A DNA stretch of 64,000 nt from Vibrio agarivorans (GCF_030409635.1 NZ_JAUFQF010000004.1:1-64000), one strand, 5' to 3'; counted from the first letter of the stretch, positions 1-8,862 are shown. The notes: generated from the sequence alone by a model not told the origin. Numbers and translations are program-made.

Positions 1-37
1 TTATATACAGTGGATTAAAGGGTGTATATTGTGTATT

Positions 38-61
38 AAGGCAGAGAAATCTGCCTTTTTA
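38..61 (+). terminator. Rho-independent terminator at the left edge
   Basis: Arms AAGGCAGA and TCTGCCTT enclose a GAAA loop and are followed by a T-run. It would end a plus-strand transcript entering from the left of the window, so it may belong to the gene next to the island rather than to the island. Confidence 0.7.
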
Positions 62-100
62 TTGCACAACTAATTATATGGGTATATAGTAAATATTGTG

Positions 101-111
101 TACACTGTGTA
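101..111. repeat. Short inverted repeat upstream of gmtY
   Basis: TACAC-T-GTGTA sits 15 nt before the recombinase start in a stretch rich in GTGTA and TATA words (24-116). It shares TACAC/GTGTA half-sites with the 12-bp-arm palindrome at 8834-8862. It could be a recombinase core site or an autoregulatory operator. Confidence 0.4.
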
Positions 112-126
112 TAAGGAAAGCATAGC

Positions 127-1584
127 TTGTCATCAGTAAAAGTCAGAGCGACGATTGTAGAGGACAATACGGGCATCAAAAGCCAACTGCCTATCTTGCT
201 AACTGAGCAAGGCGAGTTGAGCACGGTGACAGATTACCTACTCAAATTAGAAGCTGACGGAGTGAGCAATTCAGTGATGAATGGCTTTCTTCAAGCGGTA
301 TCTTTGTTGTTGGATTATATGGAAGCAAATAGAGGGTTGTTCGACGATCCGAAGTTACTCTTCCAGACCTTCTCTAAACGTTTATATACAGGAACCATTG
401 GTGAGGATGGGATTGACCCCTCTGGTTTATATTGGGTGCCAAGTTCAACCAGTAACGTGAATAAGCATATTCATCGACTGACGGCATTTACCGACTGGTT
501 GGCAGAAAAGCAAGGTACTGCGTCCATGAACCCCTTGCGTGATGCTACCCCGCATGAGCAGCGATTGAATTACGCTGCATGGTATCGCAAAAACCAAAAT
601 GATTTCCTTGGTCATATCGAAGATAAGACTGTGAACAAAACCATCCGTAAGGCGCGAACCATTAAAGGACGCACGCCGCTCACCAAAACCGAAGATGACG
701 CCATCGCCTTTCCTGAAAAGCATTGGGAAGATTTTTATATAAATGGCATCGGTGGCGCGAGCGACCCACGAGTGGCACTCAGGGACAAGTTAATACTCCT
801 TCTAATGCACGGTGGCGGGTTACGCGAAAGTGAAGCTTTAACGCTTTGGGTGACAGACGTGTTTGAAGATCCCTATGAGCCAGATAGTGCTATCGTTCGA
901 ATTTACAACGAAACAGATGGCAAAGCCCCTGATGGTTGGCGAAGTCGTTCTGGTACACCAAACAGAGAAGCATATCTAAAGGAGCAATATGCTCGCATCC
1001 CTCGTCAGCGCATGAAAGGCACAGCTCATCTTGGTTGGAAGAACCGTGTGGTTGACCACAAAGACAACTACATACAGGTTCAATGGTTTCCAACTGACTA
1101 TGGCAAAGTGTTTATGTCACTTTGGAAAAACTACCAAAAGTACCGAGCCAGCATCGACTGTCATCACCCTTATGCGTTTATTTCGTTTCATCATAGCGCT
1201 ATCGGCAACCCTTACACCATCAACGCCTTCCATGATAACTACGCCAACGGCTTGAAGCGCATTGGTTTAGAGCCGAGCAAGGCAGAAGGCTTAGATCCAC
1301 ATGGGCATCGACATAATTACGGCAGACGATTAGAACGTTCAGGATTGAACCCGTTGGTAATTCGACGCTGTATGCACCATAAGTCCCTAGACTCACAAAT
1401 CCCCTACACAGGCAAAGGCCAGCAGGAAATCTCTGATGAACTGACCCAAGCGACGTTGCAACTGGCAAACCCTGAATCCAAAGTCAAAGCGCTCGACTGG
1501 AAAGCACTCGTTGAGCATGGGTTTGATGACGTCGACCCGCAGGGCTATTTCACAGGCAAGCATCCTAAATTGAGAGGTAAATAA
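127..1584 (+). CDS. gmtY: GmtY-like tyrosine recombinase
   Basis: A 485-aa site-specific recombinase of the tyrosine (phage-integrase) family, likely the enzyme that cuts and joins the island ends. The C-terminal catalytic domain is readable: box I arginine R233 in HGGGLRESE, H392-x-x-R395 in PHGHRHNYGRRL, a histidine pair at 417-418 (MHHKSLDSQ) and the nucleophile candidate Y427. The N-terminal 150 residues look like a SAM-like core-binding domain (inference). Translation starts at TTG, preceded by AAGGAAAG at a good distance. The stop overlaps the next start by one base, so this gene opens the operon. Position and order match GmtY of gamma-mobile-trio islands; the name is by family recognition, not a search. 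Confidence 0.8.
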   Translation: MSSVKVRATIVEDNTGIKSQLPILLTEQGELSTVTDYLLKLEADGVSNSVMNGFLQAVSLLLDYMEANRGLFDDPKLLFQTFSKRLYTGTIGEDGIDPSGLYWVPSSTSNVNKHIHRLTAFTDWLAEKQGTASMNPLRDATPHEQRLNYAAWYRKNQNDFLGHIEDKTVNKTIRKARTIKGRTPLTKTEDDAIAFPEKHWEDFYINGIGGASDPRVALRDKLILLLMHGGGLRESEALTLWVTDVFEDPYEPDSAIVRIYNETDGKAPDGWRSRSGTPNREAYLKEQYARIPRQRMKGTAHLGWKNRVVDHKDNYIQVQWFPTDYGKVFMSLWKNYQKYRASIDCHHPYAFISFHHSAIGNPYTINAFHDNYANGLKRIGLEPSKAEGLDPHGHRHNYGRRLERSGLNPLVIRRCMHHKSLDSQIPYTGKGQQEISDELTQATLQLANPESKVKALDWKALVEHGFDDVDPQGYFTGKHPKLRGK

Positions 1585-4241
1585 TGGCGAGAAAAAATGA
1601 CGGACGTTCATCGGATTCATCCTTCTCTTGGATGCTCACCACACTTGGTGCTGAGTGGCAACAATGGCAGGAGTTGGCAGCCGAGTGGATGGCCGCACAA
1701 ACCACATCGATTGACACTAAACAATTTGCTTTGGCTCGCTTCTTCGAATCCTATATTAGAGAGCGCGCAAGCTATGCGATAGGCGACATATCATTATTTT
1801 TTAAGGGACACCGAGGACACCAATGTTCTAGTGAAGAGCTGGAGACGTTGTTAAGAGAAACACAAAACTCTCCTAAAGTAATCCAATCAGGAGTAAACAT
1901 CTCCTGTGACTTTATTGACTTTGTTGTCCAAAAGGTGTTTTCTGAAGAGGATGACAATGGCGAGTTAGTGTCATTGGTTGAAAACCCGCTGAGCAAAATC
2001 AAACGACAGGAATCACTAACAGAAACTGTACGTACCCCCCTGCCGTATCGCTACATTCATAATTTGCGCCAAATCCTCTGTCCGCTACCTGATAAAGACG
2101 AACTCACCGTCATTGAACAAAACCTCAAGCAAGGTGAAACCCTGCTTCCCACTTATCACTATCGTAATTTCAAACACTGGACATGGGCGCAACAGCAGAC
2201 AGGTCAACGTCTATCAGGTAATGATGGCGATTGGTTTGAAGTTGAACCAGAACTGATTGATAAAACCGACCCCGACTGTGTATGGCGTACTATAAAAACA
2301 ACTCGCAAAGGCAATAAAATCATCCTTCACCAAATCTGGTCACCCGTCAAAGCGATGGTGGTTTTCATGAAGCTCCATCTGCCACTGCGTACCTATCAGG
2401 TGCGGATGCTAGATAGCGGTGAAGCCGATACGTGGCGCTACGAAAACGCTCAATGGGTACTTAACACTAAAAATGACTTTGCACTTGGCAGTGAAAAGCG
2501 CCCATTTAGTAAAGGCATATTCCGCCGAATTCACGACACCATGACAGGGCTGTATTCAACAGGCTTGTATATCAATACCAATAAGACCGCCGACCAAAAC
2601 AAGGACGAACTAGAGCGTGGTTACATCATTCCGTGGCAAAATAATGAAGTATTGTACTGGATAGAGAAATTACGCAATTGGCAAGAAAAGTACAACCCAA
2701 TTGATAAACCAACCGACTGCACCACATTACTTACCAAGCACACTGATAAGAAAAAATCGAAAGCACAACTGGAAAGTATGGGGGAAATTTCATTTCTATT
2801 TAGAGAGGCCTCGGCAAGGGGGGATGATAGAACTAAACCCATTAGGGACGATGCGCTAGACTCTTTCTGGTATCAACTCCTCTTCGCTCTAGAAAATCAA
2901 TTGGCTGAACATGGTGATAGTCTCGATGGCGGGGGAAGATTGAGGTTAGTTTCCGAGTATCCAGAGGATATACCTAAGTCGCGACGTTACAAAACTAGCT
3001 TTCCATTGCACAGCTTGCGAGTCTCACTCATCACTGCCTATACGATGGACACCCAACTGCCATTACCTGTAATCTCTAAACTATTAGCAGGGCATACGCG
3101 TCTATTGATGACCATCTACTACAACAAGATTACCCCATCAGTAATGGCTGAAAAAATGGATGAAGCGCATGGAGAGCTAGACGCAAAATCCAAACAATCG
3201 GTGCGCAACTTCCTTAAAGATGCCTCATTGGAGCAAATTCAATGCAAGATGGTGTATCACAACGATGACAGCATTCAGGCGGCACTGGTTAATCGTAATC
3301 CGGTTGGCTGGGAAGAACGCTCGTGCGGTATGTGTCTGGTAGGCGGTAACACCGTGAAATCGGATGAAGTCAGTACCCTTGGTGGTTGCTGGAACGGTGG
3401 TAAGTTGATTAATGATGTAAAAGCTGCTACCCACCGCATTTACGGCAGTGTGCCTCACGGCCCTGAAAACTGTATTCGCTGCCGCTGGTTTATTACCGAA
3501 GCTCGATACCTGCCTGCGCTCAATGCCCACTTCAACCAACTGAGCTACAAAGCACATCAGGCTGCGAACCTATCTGTGGAAATTGAAGGTGAGCTGGAAG
3601 CCCTAAAAGACGAGCAGTTCTTTTGTGAAGAGCAAGGCAAACCGTTTACCAAGCACTATGAGCTGCAAGCCCTACAGCGCCGCTATGAAAAGCAGCAAGT
3701 TGAAGCCGATGAATACGCCAAAGACTGGATTGCGTGCTTTGAACTTATTCAGAAAATCATTCGTGTTGAAGAGACCAGAAATGAAGATGACAGCAAAGAT
3801 AAACTGATTGCGGTTGGCTATGAGCAAGATGTCAGCCATGCCTTAAAGTTTATCGAAACCGACTCTGAGTTACTGCATCTATCACTGCTTTGTGATGATG
3901 CAGAATTCTTTCCTGATTTACAGGACGAACTGCGTAAAACCCCTGCTATTCAAAAGCGCTCGATGCAACTCAGTCGTGTGCTAATGAAAAAAGGCTTCGA
4001 GCCGATTTTCATGGAAATGGACGACAAACAACAACTCATAGCCGCCAATGCCATGCTGCGCCAAATGGCGAAAATTGCTGACCCTGACGATAAGCTCGAA
4101 GGCTACCGCAAGGTGGCGAACCACATCGAAGCGGAAGAATACCTGACCGATAACAAGCTGCTCTCTCAGGGTATTCATGCACTGACTAATAAAGCCATTA
4201 ATCTAGATGGCATAGCACTACCGAACTTATTGGAGGACTAA
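1584..4241 (+). CDS. gmtZ: GmtZ-like integrase-family protein
   Basis: An 885-aa protein second in the island operon, matching GmtZ in size and position. Its middle carries a recombinase-like signature: H476-S-L-R479, then LAGHTRLLMTIYYNK at about 501-515, i.e. the H-x-x-R, G-H and Y boxes of a tyrosine recombinase. After this comes a Cys-rich block that could bind zinc: C-x2-C near 579-582, C near 601 and C-x2-C near 629-632. A charged helical tail ends the protein. So it appears to be a second, fused recombinase/zinc-ribbon protein acting with GmtY, perhaps in target choice (inference). It overlaps its neighbours by one base on each side (TAATG junctions), which suggests translational coupling. 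Confidence 0.75.
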   Translation: MARKNDGRSSDSSFSWMLTTLGAEWQQWQELAAEWMAAQTTSIDTKQFALARFFESYIRERASYAIGDISLFFKGHRGHQCSSEELETLLRETQNSPKVIQSGVNISCDFIDFVVQKVFSEEDDNGELVSLVENPLSKIKRQESLTETVRTPLPYRYIHNLRQILCPLPDKDELTVIEQNLKQGETLLPTYHYRNFKHWTWAQQQTGQRLSGNDGDWFEVEPELIDKTDPDCVWRTIKTTRKGNKIILHQIWSPVKAMVVFMKLHLPLRTYQVRMLDSGEADTWRYENAQWVLNTKNDFALGSEKRPFSKGIFRRIHDTMTGLYSTGLYINTNKTADQNKDELERGYIIPWQNNEVLYWIEKLRNWQEKYNPIDKPTDCTTLLTKHTDKKKSKAQLESMGEISFLFREASARGDDRTKPIRDDALDSFWYQLLFALENQLAEHGDSLDGGGRLRLVSEYPEDIPKSRRYKTSFPLHSLRVSLITAYTMDTQLPLPVISKLLAGHTRLLMTIYYNKITPSVMAEKMDEAHGELDAKSKQSVRNFLKDASLEQIQCKMVYHNDDSIQAALVNRNPVGWEERSCGMCLVGGNTVKSDEVSTLGGCWNGGKLINDVKAATHRIYGSVPHGPENCIRCRWFITEARYLPALNAHFNQLSYKAHQAANLSVEIEGELEALKDEQFFCEEQGKPFTKHYELQALQRRYEKQQVEADEYAKDWIACFELIQKIIRVEETRNEDDSKDKLIAVGYEQDVSHALKFIETDSELLHLSLLCDDAEFFPDLQDELRKTPAIQKRSMQLSRVLMKKGFEPIFMEMDDKQQLIAANAMLRQMAKIADPDDKLEGYRKVANHIEAEEYLTDNKLLSQGIHALTNKAINLDGIALPNLLED

Positions 4242-4918
4242 TGGAACTCGATATTGATGTTATTTTGGCTGACTTAAAAGAAGGCAAAGTGCCTCGCACG
4301 CAGCAAAACCTCGATAAGCTCAATGACACGCTGAAAGCCTATGCAGAATCAGGTCAGCGTGATTTCTCCATCACGCAAATTGGTCGGGTGTCTGCTGAAA
4401 ATGGCGGATTGGCGTATGAAGCTTTGCGTGCTACCCGTAATAAGCACTACCGAACACTCATCGAAGCGTGGGCGGCAAAGTGCAATACCAGTACCAAAAA
4501 GCCGCTATCCAACACCTCACGGTCTAAATCCATCCCTGCGGATAATAAGCTGTTAGAGCGCATCCCAGACCCTGCGGTACGCGCCTTGTTTGGTCAAATC
4601 ATTGCCGAGCGTAACCGCTACCGCAAAGAGGTCAATTTGCTCAAGCAACACGCCAATATCACTATCGACAAGCGCCCTGTGCGCCAGTTTGATACCACCG
4701 CAGAGCCAAGCGTCGAAGTGCTGCCATCCCTATCAGGCGTACTCACCGAATCAGAGAAAAAAGCCTTAGCGTATGTCATTTCTGATGAATGCATGGAAAA
4801 GAACGACTGGCAAACTACTCAGGCGGGTCAAGTAAAAGACATGGAATACAACAGCGAAGTATTCCCTAGAGGCTTTGTCACAGGGCTTCGCAAGCTATTG
4901 GGTGAGGTAGATGACTAA
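4241..4918 (+). CDS. gmtX: GmtX-like protein of the mobile trio
   Basis: A 225-aa protein, third in the operon, with both ends overlapping neighbours by one base. The first about 75 residues (starting MELDIDVILADLKEGKVPRT) are helical and could form a DNA-binding module. The middle contains a basic Ser/Thr-rich linker (near 80-95) followed by a helix with RNRYRKEVNLLKQH that looks like a short coiled coil. No enzyme motif is visible. Its identity rests on position, size and the trio arrangement; its molecular role is unknown. Overlapping stop/start codons suggest it is made in fixed ratio with GmtY and GmtZ. Confidence 0.65.
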   Translation: MELDIDVILADLKEGKVPRTQQNLDKLNDTLKAYAESGQRDFSITQIGRVSAENGGLAYEALRATRNKHYRTLIEAWAAKCNTSTKKPLSNTSRSKSIPADNKLLERIPDPAVRALFGQIIAERNRYRKEVNLLKQHANITIDKRPVRQFDTTAEPSVEVLPSLSGVLTESEKKALAYVISDECMEKNDWQTTQAGQVKDMEYNSEVFPRGFVTGLRKLLGEVDD

Positions 4919-5355
4919 TGGCAAGTGGGCAGCAAAAAGCACAGCAAAACCTTGAGGCATTTGAGGTCTGGAAAGCCACACAGACGGACGATGACTTTAA
5001 ACAAATCGTGTTCAGAGGTCAGCTTAACCGTATTGAAGTGGCAAAGGGTATTGGTTGTGGCAAATCGGCGTTAAACCAAAATCCTGCCCTCAAGAAAGCA
5101 CTCAAAGCCTTAGAAGATGAGCTGCGCAGTAAAGGTGTCCTGCCACCGTTGACCGCCGCTGCCAAGAAGAATGAGGGCAAACCTCAAGCCTACGACAACA
5201 CAGCAAATCGAAAGCTGCTCGATTCAAAGCGGGTGTCATCATTAGAGGCTGAAAACATCGAGTTGAAAGCCAAGGTCAAGGAGCTTGAAAAGCGACTTGA
5301 GCGCTTTGGTGAGCTATCTGAAACCTTATCCGAAATGGGGTTGATGCCACGATGA
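4918..5355 (+). CDS. Small coiled-coil protein of the GMT operon (VPA1267-like)
   Basis: A 145-aa protein with no recognised catalytic motif. The N-terminal half includes RIEVAKGIGCGKSALNQNP, which resembles a helix-turn-helix used to recognise DNA. The C-terminal third (about 105-135, EAENIELKAKVKELEKRLER) is a clear leucine-rich coiled coil, so it probably dimerises. Its start overlaps the GmtX stop and its end overlaps the helicase start by 4 nt. Size and position fit the small protein family that accompanies the trio in V. parahaemolyticus (VPA1267-like). That link is from memory and was not checked by alignment. Confidence 0.6.
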   Translation: MASGQQKAQQNLEAFEVWKATQTDDDFKQIVFRGQLNRIEVAKGIGCGKSALNQNPALKKALKALEDELRSKGVLPPLTAAAKKNEGKPQAYDNTANRKLLDSKRVSSLEAENIELKAKVKELEKRLERFGELSETLSEMGLMPR

Positions 5356-7520
5356 ATACCGCTTTGCATGAAGACCAAATGCGTGTCACCAGTATCCCTT
5401 ATCACTCGACCAAGATGGTGATATTCAGCGGTGTACCGCTGGCGAAAGACTCTTACAAAACCAATAGTGGGAAGTATTACGTCACCATCAAAGCCGACCC
5501 CGATAGCATCCCTGTACTTCCAACGCTGGGTCAGCATTGGTCAGTCAGAGGTGCTCGACAGATAGAAAATATGGAGATGGGTGATTATGTAATGCAGCAG
5601 CACACGTATGAATCACCCAAGCATATTGAATGCACTTTACCCGAAACAGGTGAGCAACTGATACGATTTATCGCCAGAGAAAGTGACTTCAAGGGTATTG
5701 GCGAAAGCAAAGCTAGAGCGCTCTGGCAGCTCTTGGGTAAAGACTTCCATGCCACACTGAGAAATGACACCCCAGAGTCCAGAAAGCGTCTGACATCGAT
5801 TTTGAGTGAAGATTCAGTGGAAGCGCTCTTTAAGGGGTACGCCAAATATAAAAATCTGGCTCATTGCAACTGGATGAGCGAGTACAACATCCCTGCCAGT
5901 GTGCAGCAACGACTACTCAAGCATCACGGTGAAGCCTCCATCGATGTTATCAAGGATAATCCTTATGCTTTAATGGGCTTTGGTCTTTCGTTCAGTGCCA
6001 TTGAAGACATTATCAAGTTAACGGATTTTAAGAGCGATGTTGCGAAGGATGACCCAAGAAGGCTCAGCGCTGCTCTGGAAATGGCGATTCGCAAGGAGAT
6101 TGAAAAAGGTCACACCTATACCACTCATGCCAATGTGCGCCCTTACCTCAACAAGCTATTAAGAGACAAAACACTGGTCACTCAGGCGTTCAAATCAGGT
6201 CATGATAAAGCTCAGTATGTTTTAAATCCCGACACAGGAGCCTACCATCCAACAGCGCAACTTCTGATGGAAAGTGTTGTTGCCAAGCGCTTAAAAACAC
6301 TGATTAAGCGAAATAACTTGTTTGATGAAAACGCCAATGCTGCGTATTGCTCTGCGGCTGCGGAGCTTCCCTACGAATTAACCCCTAAACAAATCGAAGC
6401 CGTCACAACGTGTCTGGATAATTCGGTAAGCTGCATTACGGGTGGTGCAGGAACAGGCAAAACAACGGTACTCAGGACGGCTCTCAGGACATATCATCAA
6501 CTTGGATTTGAAATACACGCCGTTGCGCTCAGCGGTCGTGCTGCAATGAGACTTCATGAGTCCATCGGTTTTGTTACCTCAACCATTGCCAAATTGCTGC
6601 GTGAAGAACCTATTGAACCCAGTGTCGAGAAAACAAATCATCTATTAGTGATTGATGAAGCGAGCATGATTGACCTGCCAACTATGTATCGCCTAGTAAA
6701 TCACATTCACCCCTCTGTACGATTGATATTCAGTGGCGACCCTGACCAACTCCCACCAATAGGTTGTGGCAAGGTATTGGAAGACATCGTTGAAGCAAAA
6801 ACGGTGGCGAATACGATGCTGGATATCGTCAAACGGCAAGAAGGTTCAACGGGTATCCCCGAATACTCAAAACTCATCAATCAAGGAGTGATGCCTGAAC
6901 AATTAAGCTCAGGTGCAATACACTTTCACGAAACCAGTAAAACAGACATTGCCAAAGTCTGTTGCGAGCTTTATCAAGAGTTCCCTGATAGCAGTCGTGT
7001 CATGGCTCCAACCAAGGCACTCGTATCAGAAATCAATAAGCTCACCCAGCAAGCCGTTAACCCAGATAGCGCCAGCCTTGAGTTCGAAATCAATGGTAAC
7101 AAGTTCTTTCTGCCACTTAGCCTCAATGATGCGGTGTTATTCACGCAGAATCATTACGATAAAGGCATTCAGAACGGCTCACTTGGCACACTAACCAGTA
7201 CCAAACCTTCTGGTGACAGTTATGGTGAAGTGACGCTAGATACAGGTGAAAAGGTCGAGATAACACAATCCGTTCTCGACTGCATGGAGTTGGGTTACGC
7301 AATCACTCTACATAAAGCTCAAGGATCACAGTTTCCACGCATCATCATCGCTCTGCAAAACGGAAGAATAGTGGATAGAGCATGGTTCTATACGGCAATC
7401 ACTAGAGCGGAAAGTGAAATCCATATCGTTGGTAGTAGTGATGACATGAAGCAGATCACCAAGGCACCTAGTCACTCTCATAAGCGGAATAGCTACCTGA
7501 AAGAACTATTACAATGCTGA
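5352..7520 (+). CDS. RecD2-like superfamily 1 DNA helicase
   Basis: A 722-aa SF1B helicase. The N-terminal half has a helix-hairpin-helix-type stretch (FKGIGESKARALWQLLG near 115-131), as in RecD2. The helicase core shows Walker A GGAGTGKTT (364-372), Walker B VIDEAS (433-438), GDPDQLPP, a UvrD_C_2-type LHKAQGSQF (653-661) and YTAITRAE (680-687). RecD2 enzymes unwind DNA 5' to 3' without RecBC. Here it overlaps the preceding gene by 4 nt in the island operon, so it probably helps excise, replicate or transfer the element (inference) rather than doing host repair. It is the last gene of the tightly overlapping backbone. Confidence 0.85.
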   Translation: MNTALHEDQMRVTSIPYHSTKMVIFSGVPLAKDSYKTNSGKYYVTIKADPDSIPVLPTLGQHWSVRGARQIENMEMGDYVMQQHTYESPKHIECTLPETGEQLIRFIARESDFKGIGESKARALWQLLGKDFHATLRNDTPESRKRLTSILSEDSVEALFKGYAKYKNLAHCNWMSEYNIPASVQQRLLKHHGEASIDVIKDNPYALMGFGLSFSAIEDIIKLTDFKSDVAKDDPRRLSAALEMAIRKEIEKGHTYTTHANVRPYLNKLLRDKTLVTQAFKSGHDKAQYVLNPDTGAYHPTAQLLMESVVAKRLKTLIKRNNLFDENANAAYCSAAAELPYELTPKQIEAVTTCLDNSVSCITGGAGTGKTTVLRTALRTYHQLGFEIHAVALSGRAAMRLHESIGFVTSTIAKLLREEPIEPSVEKTNHLLVIDEASMIDLPTMYRLVNHIHPSVRLIFSGDPDQLPPIGCGKVLEDIVEAKTVANTMLDIVKRQEGSTGIPEYSKLINQGVMPEQLSSGAIHFHETSKTDIAKVCCELYQEFPDSSRVMAPTKALVSEINKLTQQAVNPDSASLEFEINGNKFFLPLSLNDAVLFTQNHYDKGIQNGSLGTLTSTKPSGDSYGEVTLDTGEKVEITQSVLDCMELGYAITLHKAQGSQFPRIIIALQNGRIVDRAWFYTAITRAESEIHIVGSSDDMKQITKAPSHSHKRNSYLKELLQC

Positions 7521-7602
7521 AGTTTTATTGTGCAGACTTGCGTTTACTGCAATTCTGGTCTTGTACATAATGGCTTAATATTTAGGGGAACTAAAGTTAT
7601 CA

Positions 7603-8256
7603 ATGGAAAAATTAGACGGATTGAGCAAGTACAAGTTTGAGAAAATAGCGGTAGAGTCTTTACACAATGCTCTCAGACTCTTAAATGACTCAATATTACT
7701 ATTCGAACATGGTTCATATCCATCCAGTTTTCAGTTAGCGGTACTTTCACTGGAAGAGTTTTCAAAAGCTAGTTGGGTTGAACACTATTATTACACAGCA
7801 CTAACGAATGAAGGGTTCATGCCTGAAGACATTGAACAACAGTGGTTAAAGTTACTTTTCAATCACCCCAAAAAGCAAACTCATTTTATAAGTCGTGATT
7901 TATTTGAGTTTTCACCGAAGTTTGTAAAGAAGATTGAAGAGAAAGAGATTGAAGTAAAGAAGCAAAAGGCAACTTACGTTGGCTTAAGCAGGATTAAAGG
8001 TAAAGTCGATGTTGATAGCAGAGTGTCTATACCTATAAAAGTGACCTCTGAGAATGATGCAAAGCAATTTATTTCACTTATGGTTGGTGAGTTTAGGGAT
8101 ATAAATGAGAAAATTGCTCTAAATGACATGTATTGGGATATTCCTGATATGGATTTGATAACGCAAGGCCCCTTGTTCGATAGAGTTTTGGCATGGCCGT
8201 TTGAGAGTGGCTTGAAGGGTAAGCGTTGGTATGAGGAGTGGAAGAAGAAATTGTGA
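7603..8256 (+). CDS. AbiV-like HEPN-fold protein (probable anti-phage cargo)
   Basis: A 217-aa protein in the cargo slot of the island. Residues 10-65 carry the helical AbiV-type pattern: a helix SLHNALRLLNDSILLFEHG, then a second helix with the conserved acidic pair and lysine (E51, E52, K55 in LSLEEFSKA), and a later NHPKKQTHF segment. AbiV of Lactococcus causes abortive phage infection by shutting off translation; related proteins belong to the HEPN superfamily. I did not find a canonical R-x4-6-H ribonuclease motif, so nuclease activity is not claimed. Base composition is clearly more AT-rich than the backbone, and the gene is separated from it by an 82-nt gap, so it may have its own promoter. 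It ends overlapping the next gene. Confidence 0.65.
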   Translation: MEKLDGLSKYKFEKIAVESLHNALRLLNDSILLFEHGSYPSSFQLAVLSLEEFSKASWVEHYYYTALTNEGFMPEDIEQQWLKLLFNHPKKQTHFISRDLFEFSPKFVKKIEEKEIEVKKQKATYVGLSRIKGKVDVDSRVSIPIKVTSENDAKQFISLMVGEFRDINEKIALNDMYWDIPDMDLITQGPLFDRVLAWPFESGLKGKRWYEEWKKKL

Positions 8257-8783
8257 TTGAGTCTCGTTACTGGAAGGAAGACTTAGCTGCTTATGCCAGA
8301 AGGTTTAAACCCGTTTCTAAACCGCTAAGATATACCGAGAAGCGGCAAGTCAACTTCGAAAAAGATGTAATTATATCGTTATTTATGGTTCGAAAGCTTA
8401 CTGAAGCAAATAAGCTTTCCTCGCGCACAACGAGTAAACAATTTAATGTCTACGGTTCTAAATGTATCAAACCTGTCAATAGCTTGAACTTCTGGGACAT
8501 TGATGAACTGTATGACCTATCTAAAGAAGATAAGCTTACAAAGACAGTCCAGTTTATTGCAAACCAATTAGTACATGGCAGTGCTTTGTATGCCTACAGA
8601 GATAAAGATCGCAACTGGGGAGGCGTCTATACTTGCTCTGATTTTGAGCGCCATAAATATGTATATAAAATCCCAGTTACTACCATTATCGAAATACTTG
8701 AAATTGCATCTGAAGATTACCCTACTGAGATTCATTATGATTACAACGAGGGGAAAGGTGACTATTCAGTCACCACAGATTAA
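8253..8783 (+). CDS. Unrecognised protein coupled to the AbiV-like gene
   Basis: About 176 aa if the GTG at 8253 is used, because GTGA then overlaps the upstream TGA stop; a GTG at 8238 in the same frame would add five residues. No family is recognised with certainty. The N-terminal half (YWKEDLAAYARRF, then KDVIISLFMVRKLTEANKLS) is helical and resembles uncharacterised accessory-genome proteins with a conserved R-K-L-x-E-A-x-K-L-S pattern. The C-terminal half is mixed, with an NQLVHGSALYAY segment. Translational coupling to the AbiV-like gene suggests a two-component unit such as toxin-antitoxin or sensor-effector (inference). Confidence 0.6.
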   Translation: MIESRYWKEDLAAYARRFKPVSKPLRYTEKRQVNFEKDVIISLFMVRKLTEANKLSSRTTSKQFNVYGSKCIKPVNSLNFWDIDELYDLSKEDKLTKTVQFIANQLVHGSALYAYRDKDRNWGGVYTCSDFERHKYVYKIPVTTIIEILEIASEDYPTEIHYDYNEGKGDYSVTTD

Positions 8784-8833
8784 TAGAAAGTGTGAAATGT
8801 TATCGGCTCTTTAATCCTTGAGGGATTGAAGTG

Positions 8834-8862
8834 CGTACACACTATTATACATAGTGTGTACG
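8834..8862. repeat. Perfect palindrome at the right end of the island
   Basis: CGTACACACTAT and ATAGTGTGTACG are exact 12-base inverted arms around a 5-nt centre TATAC. It lies 51 nt after the last island gene and about 190 nt before the galR start. It is not followed by a T-run, so it is unlikely to be a terminator. A tyrosine-recombinase core or dimer binding site fits better. Confidence 0.6.

Larger units (their letters stand above)
97..8862. mobile_element. GMT-like (gamma-mobile-trio) genomic island with AbiV-like cargo
   Basis: Seven same-direction genes separate this block from core genes: a tyrosine recombinase, a second larger integrase-like protein, a GmtX-like protein, a small coiled-coil protein, a RecD2-like helicase and two AT-rich cargo genes. 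The first five overlap by 1-4 nt or abut, like one transcript. The order GmtY-GmtZ-GmtX is the defining trio of the GMT islands described in Vibrio and other marine gammaproteobacteria, which carry defence and toxin cargo. The left end may lie outside the window. I placed it near a TACAC-T-GTGTA repeat at 101-111, and the right end at the perfect palindrome 8834-8862. Both boundaries are inferences; no direct-repeat target duplication could be confirmed. Confidence 0.7.

Noticed and set aside
1..126. Exact left attachment site of the island
   Set aside because: Short AT-rich GTGTA repeats are present, but with no left-flanking host gene in view no duplication matching the right end can be shown.
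7603..8256. HEPN ribonuclease motif R-x4-6-H in the AbiV-like protein
   Set aside because: No convincing match in the conserved position, so no nuclease activity is claimed.
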